The notes: generated by a model from the sequence alone, not told the origin. A stretch of 64,000 nt of DNA from Lepidostoma basale (GCA_022606425.2 JAHDVF020001225.1:124001-188000), one strand, 5' to 3'. Numbered from the stretch's first letter, positions 21,690-32,464 are shown. Numbers and translations: made by a program.

Positions 21690-22442
21690 TCTTCTTCGCG
21701 TGCCTTATCAGGTCCCCCTGACGTTAGCAATCACTCGGGCGAAGTTCTTCTTCGAAGGGCAATCACCTTCTCTATCTTGCGCAACCCGAAACAGCTCCCC
21801 CACATGTCTCATCCCGGTCCAGTCTCTTATGTTGCATAGCCAAGACGTTTACCTTCTACCAGGACCACGCTGCCCCTCAATTTTTCCCATCAGTATTAGT
21901 TGGAGCAAACTGTATTTATATCCCCGCAGAATGTGACCCAGATATGAAATATTACGGAACTTAACGTCCTTAAGCAGTTGTCCACTTCAATTCGCTCTCC
22001 TCAAAACCTCTAAATTTCTGACGAAATCTGTCCACGGTATGCGAAGCATTCTCCTGTGCAACCACATCTTGAATGCTTGCAACCGGTTCATAGTGTGCAC
22101 TTTCAGGGTCCAAGTCTCCGAGCCATAGAGTAATACAGACCAGACATAGCACTTCAACATTCTCTGCCTTAGTTTCAAGTTCAAGTTGTCATTGGAGAAT
22201 ATTGATCTCATTTTGTTGAATGAACTACGGGCTGCTTTGATTCTGCACTTTACTTCCATATCTGAGTCCATAGATGATGCAATCATACTGTCCAGGTACT
22301 TAAATTGTTCCACCCTCTCTAATGGTTCACCACCGAGTCGTAATGCTAGAGCGGAAATAATGGACCACCATAATGTTCTTTCCTGACATACTTCTATCGA
22401 TTTCTCAAGATTCACAACAACAACATTAACGCTATAGCCCAC
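21690..22442 (-). mobile_element. LINE-B ORF2 C-terminal part
   Basis: Minus frame 21987-22442 (151 residues): ERVEQFKYLDSMI, KCRIKAARSSFNKMRSIF, NLKLRQRMLKCYVWSVLLYG, MNRLQAFKMWLHRRMLRIPW and a TDFV motif. The remaining C-terminus continues in shifted frames to about 21690. It meets LINE-F at 22443. Confidence 0.8.
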
Positions 22443-22860
22443 TATTGGCCCCGGCCTCCTTTAGAATTCTTCGCTACTCTCCCTGGTCCATCGCCCGCAT
22501 TCTCCAGTTTATAACATCAATTGCTCCAAGGTCCCCCTCCACACCATCCATCCACCTAAGTTTTGGTCTTCCTACACTTCGCTTTCCATCTGGTCGTGTA
22601 CTGAGAATCAATCTTCCCTGGGATTCTATCTTCTTCTATTCGCTGAACGTGTCCCAACCATCTAAGACGCTGTATTTTTATAAACTTCACTTTGGTGGGC
22701 TCTTTGTAAAGTCCTCCCAGCTCCTAGTTATACCTCACTCTTCACACTCCACCTTTACAGAGAGGCCCAAAGATTTTTCTCAACACCTTCCTTTCAAATA
22801 CCAGAAGAGCATTTTTGCCCCTTTTGCCAACACTCCGCACCATATACAAGTACTGGTCTC
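22443..22860 (-). mobile_element. LINE-F ORF2 C-terminal relic
   Basis: Antisense reading from about 22860 to 22445 gives RMRAMDQGEWRRILKEAG and W-M-D-G-V-E-G-D, the ending of a LINE also present at 63178-63345 with the shared boundary AGCCCACTATGG. The long plus-strand frame here is its shadow. Confidence 0.65.
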
Positions 22861-23025
22861 TGAGCCGAGGAAAACATAACATGACAAAATTAATCAATTA
22901 CTAAAAGGCGGCCACATTAGAAGTCGGAATAATCGACTTGCGTGCATGGTACGATGTATGAATGTAGAGGAATCCCGAGAAGTATGCCAGGACAGAGCAT
23001 TGTGGCGGTTAGTTAGTTAGTTAGT
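22861..23025 (+). mobile_element. TTAG-LINE 3' end
   Basis: Starts at CCGAGGAAAACATAACATG and ends in GGCGGTTAGTTAGTTAG, missing the hairpin block through a deletion of about 45 bases. Confidence 0.65.
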
Positions 23026-23470
23026 TCAGAACAAATACACAGGTGTACTTATTAAAATGTAATGTTTTCACTTTTTTTATATATTTCGTTTGTTTGTTTT
23101 GAAGATCTGAACTGATTAGCTAGTCAAAATCAAGGACACATAGGAAAACTTTTCTTTTATTATGAATATATAAAAAAAAACAGTTATCGGTTATTGACTT
23201 GGTCTGTTCTGTTGTACATATTTGCGATAACAAAACTCAGTCTACCTCTACATACTATAATTCTGAATCTATAGCATCGCGTATATGACTTTATTGTATA
23301 CGCATATATTTCAAGTGTGACAACTGTTTGAATGAGAGATTATGTGACAAATAATGACGAAATGTTCAAAAAGATTGAGTAAAAAACGGGAAAAAATATC
23401 ACATATATGAGACAGTATCGGAATCAGGAAAAAATGACACATTTATAGTATTAATAATTTAAACTAACTT
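23026..23470. other. No recognised feature (intronic)
   Basis: AT-rich, no motif or repeat recognised. Confidence 0.4.
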
Positions 23471-23474
23471 ACTA

Positions 23475-24170
23475 GCTCTAATTCTAATCCTTATGTGTGA
23501 AAGTGAAACTTGGTTCTGGCAAAATATGGATTAAATACATGCCGTAGAAATGAGATCACGAAGAATTATGTGCAGAGAATAATGTGCGTGAGTAAATTTA
23601 AGGCAAATGATTGCATCATAAGTAAAATTTAAAGTAGGATCCCTGAGATGGTTTGGACGAATTGAACGACTTGACGAGAGAAGAACGATAAAAATGTTGT
23701 ATACAAGCGGGGTGAGTGGAAAGAAAAGCCGTGGAAGACCAAGAAAAGCATGACAAAATTAATCTAAGACTAAAAGGCGACCACATTCGAAGTAGAAAAA
23801 AATCGGCAAACATGCAGGTTACGATGTATGAATGTAGAGGAATCTTGAGAGTTATGTCAGGACGGAGCAGTATTATTATTAATATTATTATTTTGAATGG
23901 CTCTTTACATCATTACAGCGCGAGCCAAATCGATGTAAAGGGCAAAGCTATCATATTGATTCTCGTGACATGTGATAGGTAGCTTAATCTATCGCCATTT
24001 TTTTGACACCTGAATTCTAAACCAGACCAAAGACAGTGTGTCACTGCCATCGCCGGGAATCGAACCCGGGACCGTCAGGACTCATCACTCGGCCAATTAG
24101 GTCGTTGAAGTATGGTGACCAATCCTCTCTGCCTACCGCTCCGGAGAAATGGCGTGATGGTTATCATGTT
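23475..24170 (+). mobile_element. TTAG-LINE, decayed and interrupted by a SINE
   Basis: Degenerate RWFGRIERL and G-R-P-R-K blocks up to about 23868, then a SINE insertion (23874-24108), then the LINE resumes with ATGGTGACCAATCC, the CGCTCCGGAG hairpin and GGTTATCATGTTAGTTAG. Confidence 0.7.
23874..24108 (-). mobile_element. tRNA-derived SINE
   Basis: On the minus strand the head reads TGGCCGAGTGATGAGTCC (A-box-like), then a perfect B box GGTTCGATTCC within CCCGGGTTCGATTCCCGG, and the body ends in an AAT-rich tail (left end, TATTATTATTAATATTATTA). AGTAT flanks both sides (23869-23873 and 24109-24113), a short target-site duplication. pol III transcription is expected from the boxes. Confidence 0.8.
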
Positions 24171-24175
24171 AGTTA

Positions 24176-24590
24176 GCTTAACTAACTATCACGTCGTCTC
24201 GATGGGCAGAAATAATGAACAGCCACATTATTCTGTACTGACATTGATTGATTGATGACAAGAAAAGGCTAAATTAAATTAACGTAAGTCCCGGATGGAC
24301 AAGGAACAGGCCTAGATAGTGCAGCGAGACTGACGAAAGGGGGTCGCTGCGTCCTATAACAGTCTCGGGTGGTGGTGGGAACCTTATATTGACATTGATT
24401 CCTCGACATTCATACAACGTGTCATGCATGTATGTTGATTTCTCCGATATCTAACGTGACCAATATTTGAAATTTGATTGATTAGATCGTGACACGTTTT
24501 CCTCGGCCTTCCTCTATTCGTTCACGTCGTTTATATATATTATACATCCTTCAACATTCTGTTCTCACTCATTAACGATTTAAACATATA
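24176..24590 (-). mobile_element. TTAG-LINE 3' end, inverted, with insertion
   Basis: Begins AACTAACTATCACGTCGTCT tail-to-tail with the preceding copy, and continues after an insertion at 24250-24389 with CCTCGACATTCATAC and antisense GRPRKT sequence. Confidence 0.7.
24250..24389 (-). mobile_element. Small insert with 11-bp target-site duplication
   Basis: TGACATTGATT is present at 24239-24249 and 24390-24400, exactly bracketing 140 bp that break the TTAG-LINE. One end shows GATTGATTGAT units, so on the minus strand it has an AATC-repeat tail like a LINE or SINE 3' end. Family not recognised. Confidence 0.65.
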
Positions 24591-24593
24591 TAA

Positions 24594-24985
24594 ATGTGTG
24601 GATACTCTGTGTATGATAGAGTGTCAAATGAAAATATAAGAAGTGAATGCGATGCGAATGATGGTGTCATGAACAAAATAATGAAAGGATCATTAAGATG
24701 GTTTGGACATATGGAAAGAATGAATGAAGAAAGAATGGTAAAAAAAGTAAATGTTTATGATGTAAATGGAACCAGAAATAGAGGAAGACCGAGGAAAACG
24801 TGGCACGATCAAATAAATCAAATATTGAATGTCGGCCATGTGAGGAATCGACGCGCGTGCATGACACGATGTATTTATGTTGAGGAAGCGAGAGAAATAT
24901 GTCAGGAAAGAATAGTGTGCCAGTCCATTCTTTCTGCCTACCCCTTCGGGGAGACGGCGTGATGGTTAGTTAGTTAGTTAGTTAA
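24594..24985 (+). mobile_element. TTAG-LINE C-terminal frame
   Basis: Frame 24594-24962 (122 residues): YDRVSNENIRSECDAND, KGSLRWFGHMERMNEERM, RGRPRKTWHDQINQILNVGH, SAYPFGETA, then GGTTAGTTAGTTAGTTAG. It lies head-to-head against the minus copy ending at 24590. Confidence 0.8.
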
Positions 24986-25220
24986 ATGCTTAGATGGCTG
25001 TGCACAATAGCGTTCATGTCTGTAAATAAAACATGGAACTGGCAAAGATTTGTTATTTGTCAATTTTTAATATTATACATACAATAAACAAAAGGGGGAT
25101 GAAAGAAGACATGCAGTTGAAATGATATTGCTGAAACGTCTGATAAATATGATAGAGTGTCCAATGCAAATATTAGAAGTGAGTGTAGTGCGAATGCACG
25201 CAATATGAATAAAATAATGA
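24986..25220 (+). mobile_element. TTAG-LINE relics
   Basis: Decayed pieces follow the tail: TGGCTGTGCACAATAGCGTT, ACATGGAACTGGCAAAG and, after about 60 unrelated bases, GATAGAGTGTCCAATGCAAA. All match upstream ORF segments. Confidence 0.5.
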
Positions 25221-25419
25221 AATTCACTGTATTTTTTGTGAATGACAATCTGATACATATTAAAATGTTCATATTCTGCAGAGTATGACTTATTTCGTAA
25301 TCGTTTTATTAAAATGAATTTTGCGAAATACTATTCAATTTTACCTTGATTACAACGATGAAAATACCACGATTGCGAAACAATAGTACAATGTTCATTG
25401 TTTTAACTAGTATAAGTTA

Positions 25420-25812
25420 TTTTTTTAATGTGTACAAATACTTGTACACAAATACTGGATTTTACCCATTACGGGTTAATCATTTTTAAGGATTAATTGT
25501 ATCTCAATAGAGACTAAAAAATAGTAGTTAAGGCGTTTACAGGACTTAATAAATAATCTTAATAGATGGCGCTAGTGTAGATTGACCTAAAAAATGTGAA
25601 GTTATTTAACGTAGTAGCATATATACAAGTTCCCAAAATTTGTCAGACGTGGTGGTCGTAAGAATGGGGGAATGGGGAAGTGTTGTTAACATAAAATGAT
25701 CGCTTAACCCAACCAATGATAGGTCATTAGTCCCGTGAACGCCTCGACTACCATATTCTGTTCACAAAAAAATTTACAGCTTCGTCTCTGTTGAGATAAA
25801 ATTAATCATTAA
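25420..25812. repeat. FB foldback-type repeat, copy 2
   Basis: Left end GGATTAATTGTATCTCAATA (25490) and right end CGTCTCTGTTGAGATAAAATTAATC-like sequence (to 25812) are inverted copies. Inside are AGATGGCGCTAGTGTAGA, GTCAGACGTGGTGGTCGTAA and ATGATAGGTCATTAGTCC. Upstream 25420-25490 carries the outer piece with ACTGGATTTTACCCATTACG. Non-coding. Confidence 0.7.
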
Positions 25813-25929
25813 CTTATATGTATTAAAGATTTTTTATACATAAATATATTAATAACAGTTAAGTTCAACAGCTCTTCGTTTAATGTCAGTATACTACCGT
25901 AGAAATGAGTTGAAATAAATAAAATCATG

Positions 25930-26160
25930 TAAGTTCTTCTTATTCTCGGCGCTTCTTGGTGTGGGATTTTGCCTTCTCTATGACAGTCCTCACTGGTTCT
26001 TGTCTCTAGTCATCCCTCTTCATTCTCCAGGTCTTTTTAGCCTCCTCCAATCGTTGGTCCTTATGTTTTTGCCTAGTTCGTTGTTTATTAGGGAGTCCGA
26101 ATTCCAAGGCAATTCTTTTGATACTTGTAATCATGTGTTCTTTATCATGCAGGGTGATTA
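25930..26160 (-). other. Possible LINE fragment, unassigned
   Basis: Composition and an antisense open reading rich in K, R and E (with KEHMITSIKRIALEFG and LEEAKKTWRM) resemble the linker between endonuclease and reverse transcriptase of insect LINEs. No diagnostic motif, low confidence. Confidence 0.3.
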
Positions 26161-26169
26161 GCCCTGCGA

Positions 26170-26365
26170 TAAACTCATGATAGTGTATATGTATTTAGGT
26201 AGCATGTTCACATCGGATGGTCGAACGAACGGTGACGTCGATGGAAGGGTTGGTGCGGGCATAAACGTGAATGGAGCCTTAATGAAAGCCTCAATATCCC
26301 GCTGTTTTGGATGTGTTCCCACCAATGGATTCCCTAAGCGGGTTGTAACACCGTATTTCAAAAGC
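26170..26365 (+). mobile_element. TTAG-LINE upstream segment
   Basis: Encodes MYLGSMFTSDGR, GDVDGRVGAGINVNGALMK, the segment just before the usual PTLMYGSEAW block. The same block appears near 29870-29950 (+) and 63890-63986 (-). Truncated at both ends. Confidence 0.65.
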
Positions 26366-26574
26366 AGCTAGACGTCTTTATTTCATATTCATACAGTAGT
26401 AAACCTCAAACAAAGATCTGTAGTTTCCATTATGCAATGTGATTTTTCTATTCTAATTTCCAAGCCATTTAACAATCATAATTCGATAAAGATAGGTTTT
26501 TATTAACGTAATAGAAATCAGTAAAATAATAATTAATACGCATATAAGAAAGCCTGTTTTTTGGAAGTTTTATG

Positions 26575-26780
26575 TTAATTTAGTGAAATGCCGTGTTTCG
26601 ACTTCCTAAGGCATTATCAAAAGTCATTTGATAAATCCTTAGCAAGGCGAAACATGTCCTTACCATAAATTATAAAATAGTTCTAGAAAACAGATGTATT
26701 TATTATTGAATACTAAGATTTTTTTTAATTGTTGAAGAAACAGTAAATAATAAGTATATTTCATGATTTGGATAAATTAG
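26575..26780. repeat. H repeat with inverted pair of hammerhead-like motifs
   Basis: Minus-strand motif TTGATAATGCCTTAGGAAG-TCGAAACACGG (26583-26616) and plus-strand TTGATAAATCCTTAGCAAGG-CGAAACATGTCC (26617-26655) face outward. Family 4 carries TTGATAA in place of CTGANGA, so the core is altered. Confidence 0.55.
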
Positions 26781-27084
26781 CATACATCGTTTAAAAATGG
26801 ATGGGTGAATTTTTTTAAATAATTAAGTATACAATTTTAAATAAAAATAATTAAAATTTTCCAATACAGCTCTGTAACATGTGAATTTATCAAATGTTTA
26901 ATGACTTAACAATATATAAACTTCTGTCATTCAAATCATTGGACGTATCGTGAGTGAATACGTAACAATTTAATAACTAATTTATTTTAGTAAAATCATC
27001 TAATAATTAATAATATAAATTATTGTTTCATAACAATAGTATGAACACTTTATAAATGTTTGTAAATAAAAAAATAATAATTAA

Positions 27085-27420
27085 TCATCACGCGGTCTCC
27101 CGATTCCTCAACATTCATACATCGTGTCATGCACGCACGTCTATTTCTCCGACACCTCAACGGCCGATATTCGATATTTTATTTATTTGATTGTTTTTAT
27201 AAGGATTAATTGTATCTTAATATAGACGAATATGCAAATTGTTTTTCTGGGAACAGAGTGTGATTATTGATTATGTCACGTTTTTGTCAGTTATTTGATT
27301 GTGTCACGTTTTTCCGGTCTTCCTCTATTTCTAGTTTCATTTACATCGTTAACATTTCGTTTTTTAACCATTCTTTCTTCGTCATTCTTTCCACGTGTCC
27401 AAACTATCTTAATGATCATT
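27085..27420 (-). mobile_element. TTAG-LINE fragments with FB piece
   Basis: 27085-27190 and 27285-27420 are antisense LINE (GATTCCTCAACATTCATAC and CTTCCTCTATTTCTAG). Between them 27195-27260 carries AAGGATTAATTGTATCTTAA from the FB repeat end. Confidence 0.6.
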
Positions 27421-27594
27421 TAATTTTTTTTAAGGTACCTAGTCCATTATTTTGGCCGAAGCACTATGATACTTCAACATAATTTCTGTTAAAATTTAAA
27501 ACACTGTTATAATATCGCAGTTCTTTTTATTCACTGAGTGTCACGAATGTTGGCAACATCACGTGTAACAATAAAGAACATTTTAGTGTAACAC

Positions 27595-27623
27595 CAGATG
27601 ACGCCAACATCGGTTGGCGAAAC
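27595..27623 (+). ncRNA. Hammerhead-like module, family 3 (core mutated)
   Basis: CCAGATGA replaces CCTGATGA, followed by CGCCAAC-ATCG-GTTGGCG, AAAC, palindrome ACAGCTGT, C and GCGAC. Stem II is extended and stem III intact, but U4 of the core is A, so this copy should be inactive. Confidence 0.5.
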
Positions 27624-27699
27624 AGCTGTCGCGACAGTCTCAGTGAATAAAAATAAATTGTGATATTATAACAGTGTTTTATTTTTAACAGTAATAATT

Positions 27700-27925
27700 T
27701 TTTTTTCGTAACGCTATTTTTCGCACCGCATTCACCTCTTATATTTTCATTCGATACTCTTACAAACTCAGATTTTTGACACATTAGTCTAAAATATCTT
27801 GTCTTCTACTGCATTTATTCTACTTTTATCATTTGTCAGTTTCACGCTTCGCTTCTATACATGGTCGGTACAAAAACACTGTTGTGCACTGACATTTAAG
27901 CTTTTATGGAAAGGTTTTTTGTTTG
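27700..27925 (-). mobile_element. TTAG-LINE relic
   Basis: Antisense of the VSNENIR block (CACCGCATTCACCTCTTATA), the INAVEM block and the AVHNGVL region. Truncated both ends. Confidence 0.6.
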
Positions 27926-28374
27926 CTATAACTATTTATAGTTTAAATAATAAAAAAAATCGTAAGGTGACATTTTTTTTTATAATGATATGCTCTCAAT
28001 TAATATTAAAAAGTATTCGATGCGAAACGGCAATGTCACATCAATGAACAAAGTACAAGATAATAAAAATAAAATTATAATTGAAACGCAAAGAAATCAT
28101 TATAAACATTATCAAACGTACTAACTCATCTCATTAAAATGAATGGTTTCTACTTTGAACAGGATTCTGATACAGAAATAAAAGTATATAATCTTTGACA
28201 CGTAGTGGAATTTTCTAAAGTAATTAAAAATTGTCATTCTGGAACTTCGTGATGACTTTATATACGTTCATATTTATATACAATAAAATTAATGTTTTTA
28301 ATTTAAGTACAAAAACTGATTAACAAATATTTTAATGCGTACATTTAAAACCTGTATTTTGATTAATAAAATTT

Positions 28375-28932
28375 AAGGTTGTCATCGCAAACAAAAGCCT
28401 ATCCAAAAAAGCTAAGATGGCAGTGCATAATGGTGTTCTTGTGCCAACCCTTATGTATGGAAGTGAAGCAAGGAACTGGCAAAAGATTAACAAAAGTAGA
28501 ATAAACGCAGTAGAAATGACATCTCTAAGACGAATGTGTGGCAAATCTGTATATGATAGAGTGACAAATGAAAGTATAAGAAGTGAGTGTGGTGCGAATG
28601 AAAGTGTTATAAACAAAATAAGGAAAGGGGTATTAAGATGGTTTGGACACATGGAAAGAATGAGTGAACACAGAATGATGAAGGTATATGTAAACGACGT
28701 GAACGGAGCTAGAAATAGAGGAAGGCCCAGGAAAACTTGGCACGATCAAATCAATCAAATATTGAATGTCGGTCACGTGAGGAGTCGGAGAAATCGACGT
28801 GCGTGCATGACTAGATGTATGAATGTAAAGGAAGCGAGAGAAGTATGTCAGGACAGAACGGTGTGGCGTTCCATTCTTTCTGCCCACCCCTCCGGGGAGA
28901 CGGCGTGATGGTTAGTTAGTTAGTTAGTTATT
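28375..28932 (+). mobile_element. TTAG-LINE, long C-terminal frame
   Basis: Frame 28417-28908 (163 residues) with all landmarks: PTLMYGSEARNWQ, SLRRMCGKSVYDRVTNESIR, RKGVLRWFGHMERM, NRGRPRKTWHDQI, RRNRRACMTRCMNVKEAREV and HPSGETA, hairpin loop TCCG, and tail GGTTAGTTAGTTAGTTAG. With 14275-14811 it defines the family consensus. Confidence 0.85.
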
Positions 28933-29050
28933 TTGTTTACATAGATAAAAAATACAAATTATTTCGAAGATCTCAATTTGTGGTATAGCATTAATAAAAA
29001 AAAATATATAATTCTTGTGTACGATTTTTTTTATATCACCTTACTTACCG

Positions 29051-29077
29051 GTTTCACCCCAGCCAAAGCTTCTTCAG
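29051..29077 (-). ncRNA. Hammerhead-like module, family 5 (left of a pair)
   Basis: Minus strand: CTGAAGA, AGCTTTGGCTGGGGT, GAAAC, CGGTA. Core is intact and ACCGGT is palindromic, but stem II is irregular. It is one half of an outward-facing pair with 29106-29145. Confidence 0.45.
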
Positions 29078-29105
29078 GGCTACAAACACCAAATTTTGTT
29101 TTTGA

Positions 29106-29145
29106 AACCCTGACGAAGCACCGGCGGGAGCGAAACCGGTTGGTT
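29106..29145 (+). ncRNA. Hammerhead-like module, family 5 (right of a pair)
   Basis: Stem I strand AACC, core CTGACGA, A, stem II GCACC-GGCG-GGAGC (one A-A mismatch), GAAA, palindrome ACCGGT, T, and GGTT. AACC and GGTT pair perfectly. Only 33 bases separate it from the minus copy. Confidence 0.6.
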
Positions 29146-29299
29146 CGATATAATGAAAAAAGTAGTATAAATTCAAAAAATAAAGTTTTTAAAATATAAT
29201 AAGTTTACAATTAACAGTAGTAACTATTCTGACGTCAGCAATGTTTTTTTTAATTCGTCTATAGTGGATTTCAGGTATTCATTATTAATAAAAAAATAA

Positions 29300-29410
29300 A
29301 GTGCTTCTTGCATGATGCGATGTATGAATGTTGAGGAAGCAAGAGAAGTATATAATGAAAAAACAGCGTGGCTGTTAATTCATTCTGCTTATTTATTCAG
29401 TAAGGCGTGG
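29300..29410 (+). mobile_element. TTAG-LINE 3' relic
   Basis: GATGCGATGTATGAATGTTG, AGCAAGAGAAGTATATAATG and AATTCATTCTGCTTATT recall the last 100 bases of the LINE, heavily mutated. Confidence 0.5.
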
Positions 29411-29754
29411 TTATTAAATATTTTTAATTACGTTTTTAAGGAAGACAGATCGTTGTTTTGATTTTTTTTAAATATTCTTTAATTTATATCTTAAACTTTT
29501 TCAATGAAATCGTTAGGATGGTTCTAATTGACAATCCACCTCTGATTTAAATCTATTTTACGCAATACAATCGCATATCGTTACCATTGAGAAAATATTC
29601 ACATATTATGACGTCACAGTTGAGATTATGCGCAATGCTCTAGATTTGATCTACCTTCACGCATAGATGCGTAGTAAGCCAAGACGCTTATTTACCAACT
29701 AAATTAGTATTTCGATTGCAGTAATTAACAAGTCTTATCTAATATTATTTATTG

Positions 29755-30505
29755 ATGAATGTCGGAAAGTCAAAGGTGATGGTTTTTGAAAGGGACGAGC
29801 AAATGACAGTTTGTAATATAAGTGTGAACGAAGAGAACTTGGAACAGGTGAGGGAATTTGTGGATTAAGGTAGCATGTTCACAGCAGATGGCCAAACGGA
29901 TAGTGACGTCTAAAGAAGGGTTGGTGCGGGTAACAAAGTGAATGGAGCTTTAAAAATAGTTATTGGAAACAAGAATTTATCAATGACAGTGAAAACGGCC
30001 GTTCACGATGGAGTTCTGGTCCCAACCCTAATGTACGGAAGCGAAGCATGGAACTGGCAGAAGAAGGATGAGAGCAGAATAAATGCGGTAGAGATGAGGT
30101 CTCTAAGACGTATGTGTGGTAGAACGATATACGACAGAATCTCAAATGCTGATATAAGAAAGGAATGTAAAACGGAATAATGTATTATGAACAAAATTAT
30201 GAAAGGATCTCTGCGTTGGTTCGGACATATGGAACGCATGGATGGAGAAAGAATGGTTAAGAAAGTATACGTTAATGATGTAAATGAGGTACGGAGTCGA
30301 GGCAGACCGAGGAAAACATGGCATGACCAAATTAATCAAATTTTAAAGGTTGGTCATGTTAGAAGTCGGAGGAATCGACGTGCGTGTATGACTCGTTGTA
30401 TGAACGCGGAGGATCAAGAGAGGTTTGCCAGGATAGAGTAGTGTGGCGGTCCATTCTCTCTGCCTACCCCTGCGGGGAAACGGCGTGATGGTTTGTTTGT
30501 TTGTT
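29755..30505 (+). mobile_element. TTAG-LINE, longest 5' extent in the window
   Basis: Starts upstream of MFTSDGQ-like sequence (ATGTTCACAGCAGATGG), then frames 29938-30180 and 30187-30441 give ALKIVIGNKNLSM, PTLMYGSEAWNWQKKDESRI, RGRPRKTWHDQINQILKVGH and a broken end. Loop TGCG, tail GGTTTGTTTGTTTGTT. One stop and frameshifts make it non-functional. Confidence 0.8.
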
Positions 30506-30784
30506 ATAAAATATTACTAACAAAATCAACAGCATATAACTCTGAAATATTTTATATACATTTTTATACTGTTTTAAGATATTAAGTTCATGGTTAACCT
30601 TTTACTTTCTGTTTTAAAAATTCCCGCTTAACGATGCTGCGTATTCGCTACTCATTTAAAAAATAGTCTAAATCGGTAAAATGAAATATTTATATAAGAA
30701 AGTTATAGTCAAATTGATAATATTATAAATCATTGCTAAAAAAATATGAATAAATCTGCATGATTTCAATGTTTAAAAAAATAA

Positions 30785-31225
30785 GATAACTAACTAACTT
30801 ACCAACCATCACGCCATCTCTCCGAAGGGGTAGGTAGAAAGAATGGACTGCCACACGTTTCATTCCTGACATATTTCTCTCGCTTCCTCAACATTCATAC
30901 ATCGTGTCATACACGCGTGTCGATTTCTCTGACTCCTCACATGGCCGACATTCAATATTTGATTTATTTGATCTTGCCACGTTTTCCTCTGTCTTTCTCT
31001 ATTTCTGGTTCCATTTACATCGTTAACATATAATTTTTTATAACATTCTTTCTTCATTCGTACTTTCCATGTGTCCAAACCATCTTAATGATCCTTTCAT
31101 TATTTTATTCATAACACCATCATTTGCACCGCATTCACTTCTTATATTTTCTTTCGACACTCTATCATACACAGAGTATGCAGACATTCGTCTAAGAGAT
31201 CTCATTCCTACTGCATTTATTCTAC
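30785..31225 (-). mobile_element. TTAG-LINE, inverted copy
   Basis: AACTAACTAACTTACCAACC tail, inverted hairpin CCGAAGGGG, then antisense ORF including frame 30860-31078 (KKLYVNDVNGTRNRERQRKT). Continues to the antisense INAVEM block near 31215. Confidence 0.75.
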
Positions 31226-31683
31226 GAAGATAAAATATTTTAATTTACCGACAACAAAATAATGTGTCTTTTCTCGCGTTCGTGAATATAGAATAAGCGA
31301 GAGTTAGATGTAAATAGAGTGTGTGAGAGACCCGTATATTGTTTACTCTTTACATATATAAATACGCGACATTACGCCACCAGTGTGTCCGATTTTCAAT
31401 AAAATTAAGATATAATTTTTGAAAAAAAATAGAATCGATAAGATTAGAATATTGTGGTGGATAATCGATCGCTATTTTTTCGCAATTAATAACACTTAAT
31501 TGTTCTCCTATAGTTTTCTACATTACTGGCATACAACAAAAATCGTAAAAAAATTCAAAATAATCCACAAACTTTCGCTTGTTTTCAAAAAGAATTGCTT
31601 GCTCGTTTTCAAAATATTCTCATACTCTTTCTTAATGACATCCGGATTTTTGACTATTAATTTTACGATTAAAACTTACTTAC

Positions 31684-32078
31684 TTAGACAGCAGTTGTCG
31701 TCCACTGCTAGACATAGGCCTCTCCCATACTTCTCCACGTATTCCTGTCTTGTGCCTTTTGCATCCAATCGCCAGCAATTCTCCTAATGTCATCGGACCA
31801 TCGTGTGGGGAGTCTCCCTCTGTTTCTTTTGTGTTCGCGGGGTCTCCACTTTACCACTCTTCTGGTCCATCTATCGTCTACCAATCTGGCAACATGTCCC
31901 GCAAATGAACATTTAAGCTCCGCTACCCTTGCGACGACATCTGTTACTCCCGACCTTCTACGTATTTCAATATTTCTTATTCGATCTGAGAGTTTTACGT
32001 GTAGCATGGCTCTTTCGTGTTTCCTCTGTGCTACAAGGAGTCTCCTTATGGTTGTCTTGGTGAGAGTTGATAATTAAA
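31684..32078 (-). mobile_element. LINE-D C-terminus next to exon 2
   Basis: Minus frame 31708-32007 (99 residues): LSDRIRNIEIRRRSGVTDVV, FAGHVARLVDDRWTRRVVKW, LPTRWSDDIRRIAGDWMQKA and QDRNTWRSMGEAYVQQWT. This is the R-R-x-x-x-x-D-V ... W-x-D-D-I-x-x-x-A ending of a common insect LINE. Its 5' end lies only 40 bases upstream of exon 2's acceptor, so it could affect branch-point use. Confidence 0.8.
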
Positions 32079-32119
32079 AAAACCGAACATAATTTTAAAA
32101 CTTTTTTTCTTTTTTTCAG

Positions 32120-32282
32120 ATGATTGTTTTCTGCATCTTTGCAGTTTCCTGCATCAAAGCGGGGGACGTGGATCATTCGAAATGCTCCATCGATTATATA
32201 AGAAAAATCGTCATGGAAAGCTGTATTAGGCCGATGCGATGTAGACGCCATACTCGACATAATAACGAAGAAGGATTCGATG
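32120..32282 (+). CDS. Insulin/relaxin-like prepropeptide, coding exon 2 (B-like chain)
   Basis: Follows acceptor TTTTTTCAG and ends at donor GTATGT (32283) after 54 codons plus one base. It encodes the rest of a hydrophobic leader (residues 6-19, IVFCIFAVSC), then the first chain with Cys27, Cys40 and Cys46 and an IRKIVMES helix-like stretch between the first two, and basic residues RR at 47-48. The spacing C-x12-C compares with C-x11-C in insulin B chains. Intron 2 is phase 1, the phase of the classical intron within the insulin C-peptide. Function is inferred; receptor and tissue are unknown. Confidence 0.6.
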
Positions 32283-32464
32283 GTATGTACAATATTATGA
32301 TCTTATAGTGATTTTAGAAGACTGAAGGGTGGGGGGAAATAATATAATGCAAATTTTTGGGTCGTTAAACAAAACAATTTTAAGGTTTTTCTAAGAACTA
32401 ATTGTGAGACTTTAGTGTAATTTTTTGAGGTACAATAAACAGTAATATAAACCCTTACCACTCC

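Larger units (their letters stand above)
19981..32119 (+). other. Intron 1 of the secreted-peptide gene
   Basis: GTGAGT donor and a pyrimidine-rich acceptor ending TTTTTTCAG (32111-32119). At least fifteen transposon fragments described separately fill it. The first kilobase (20000-20970) is AT-rich and repeat-poor and would be the place to look for enhancers. Confidence 0.55.

Noticed and set aside
22445..22879. 144-residue plus-strand frame as a gene
   Set aside because: Antisense shadow of LINE-F; the meaningful reading is on the minus strand.
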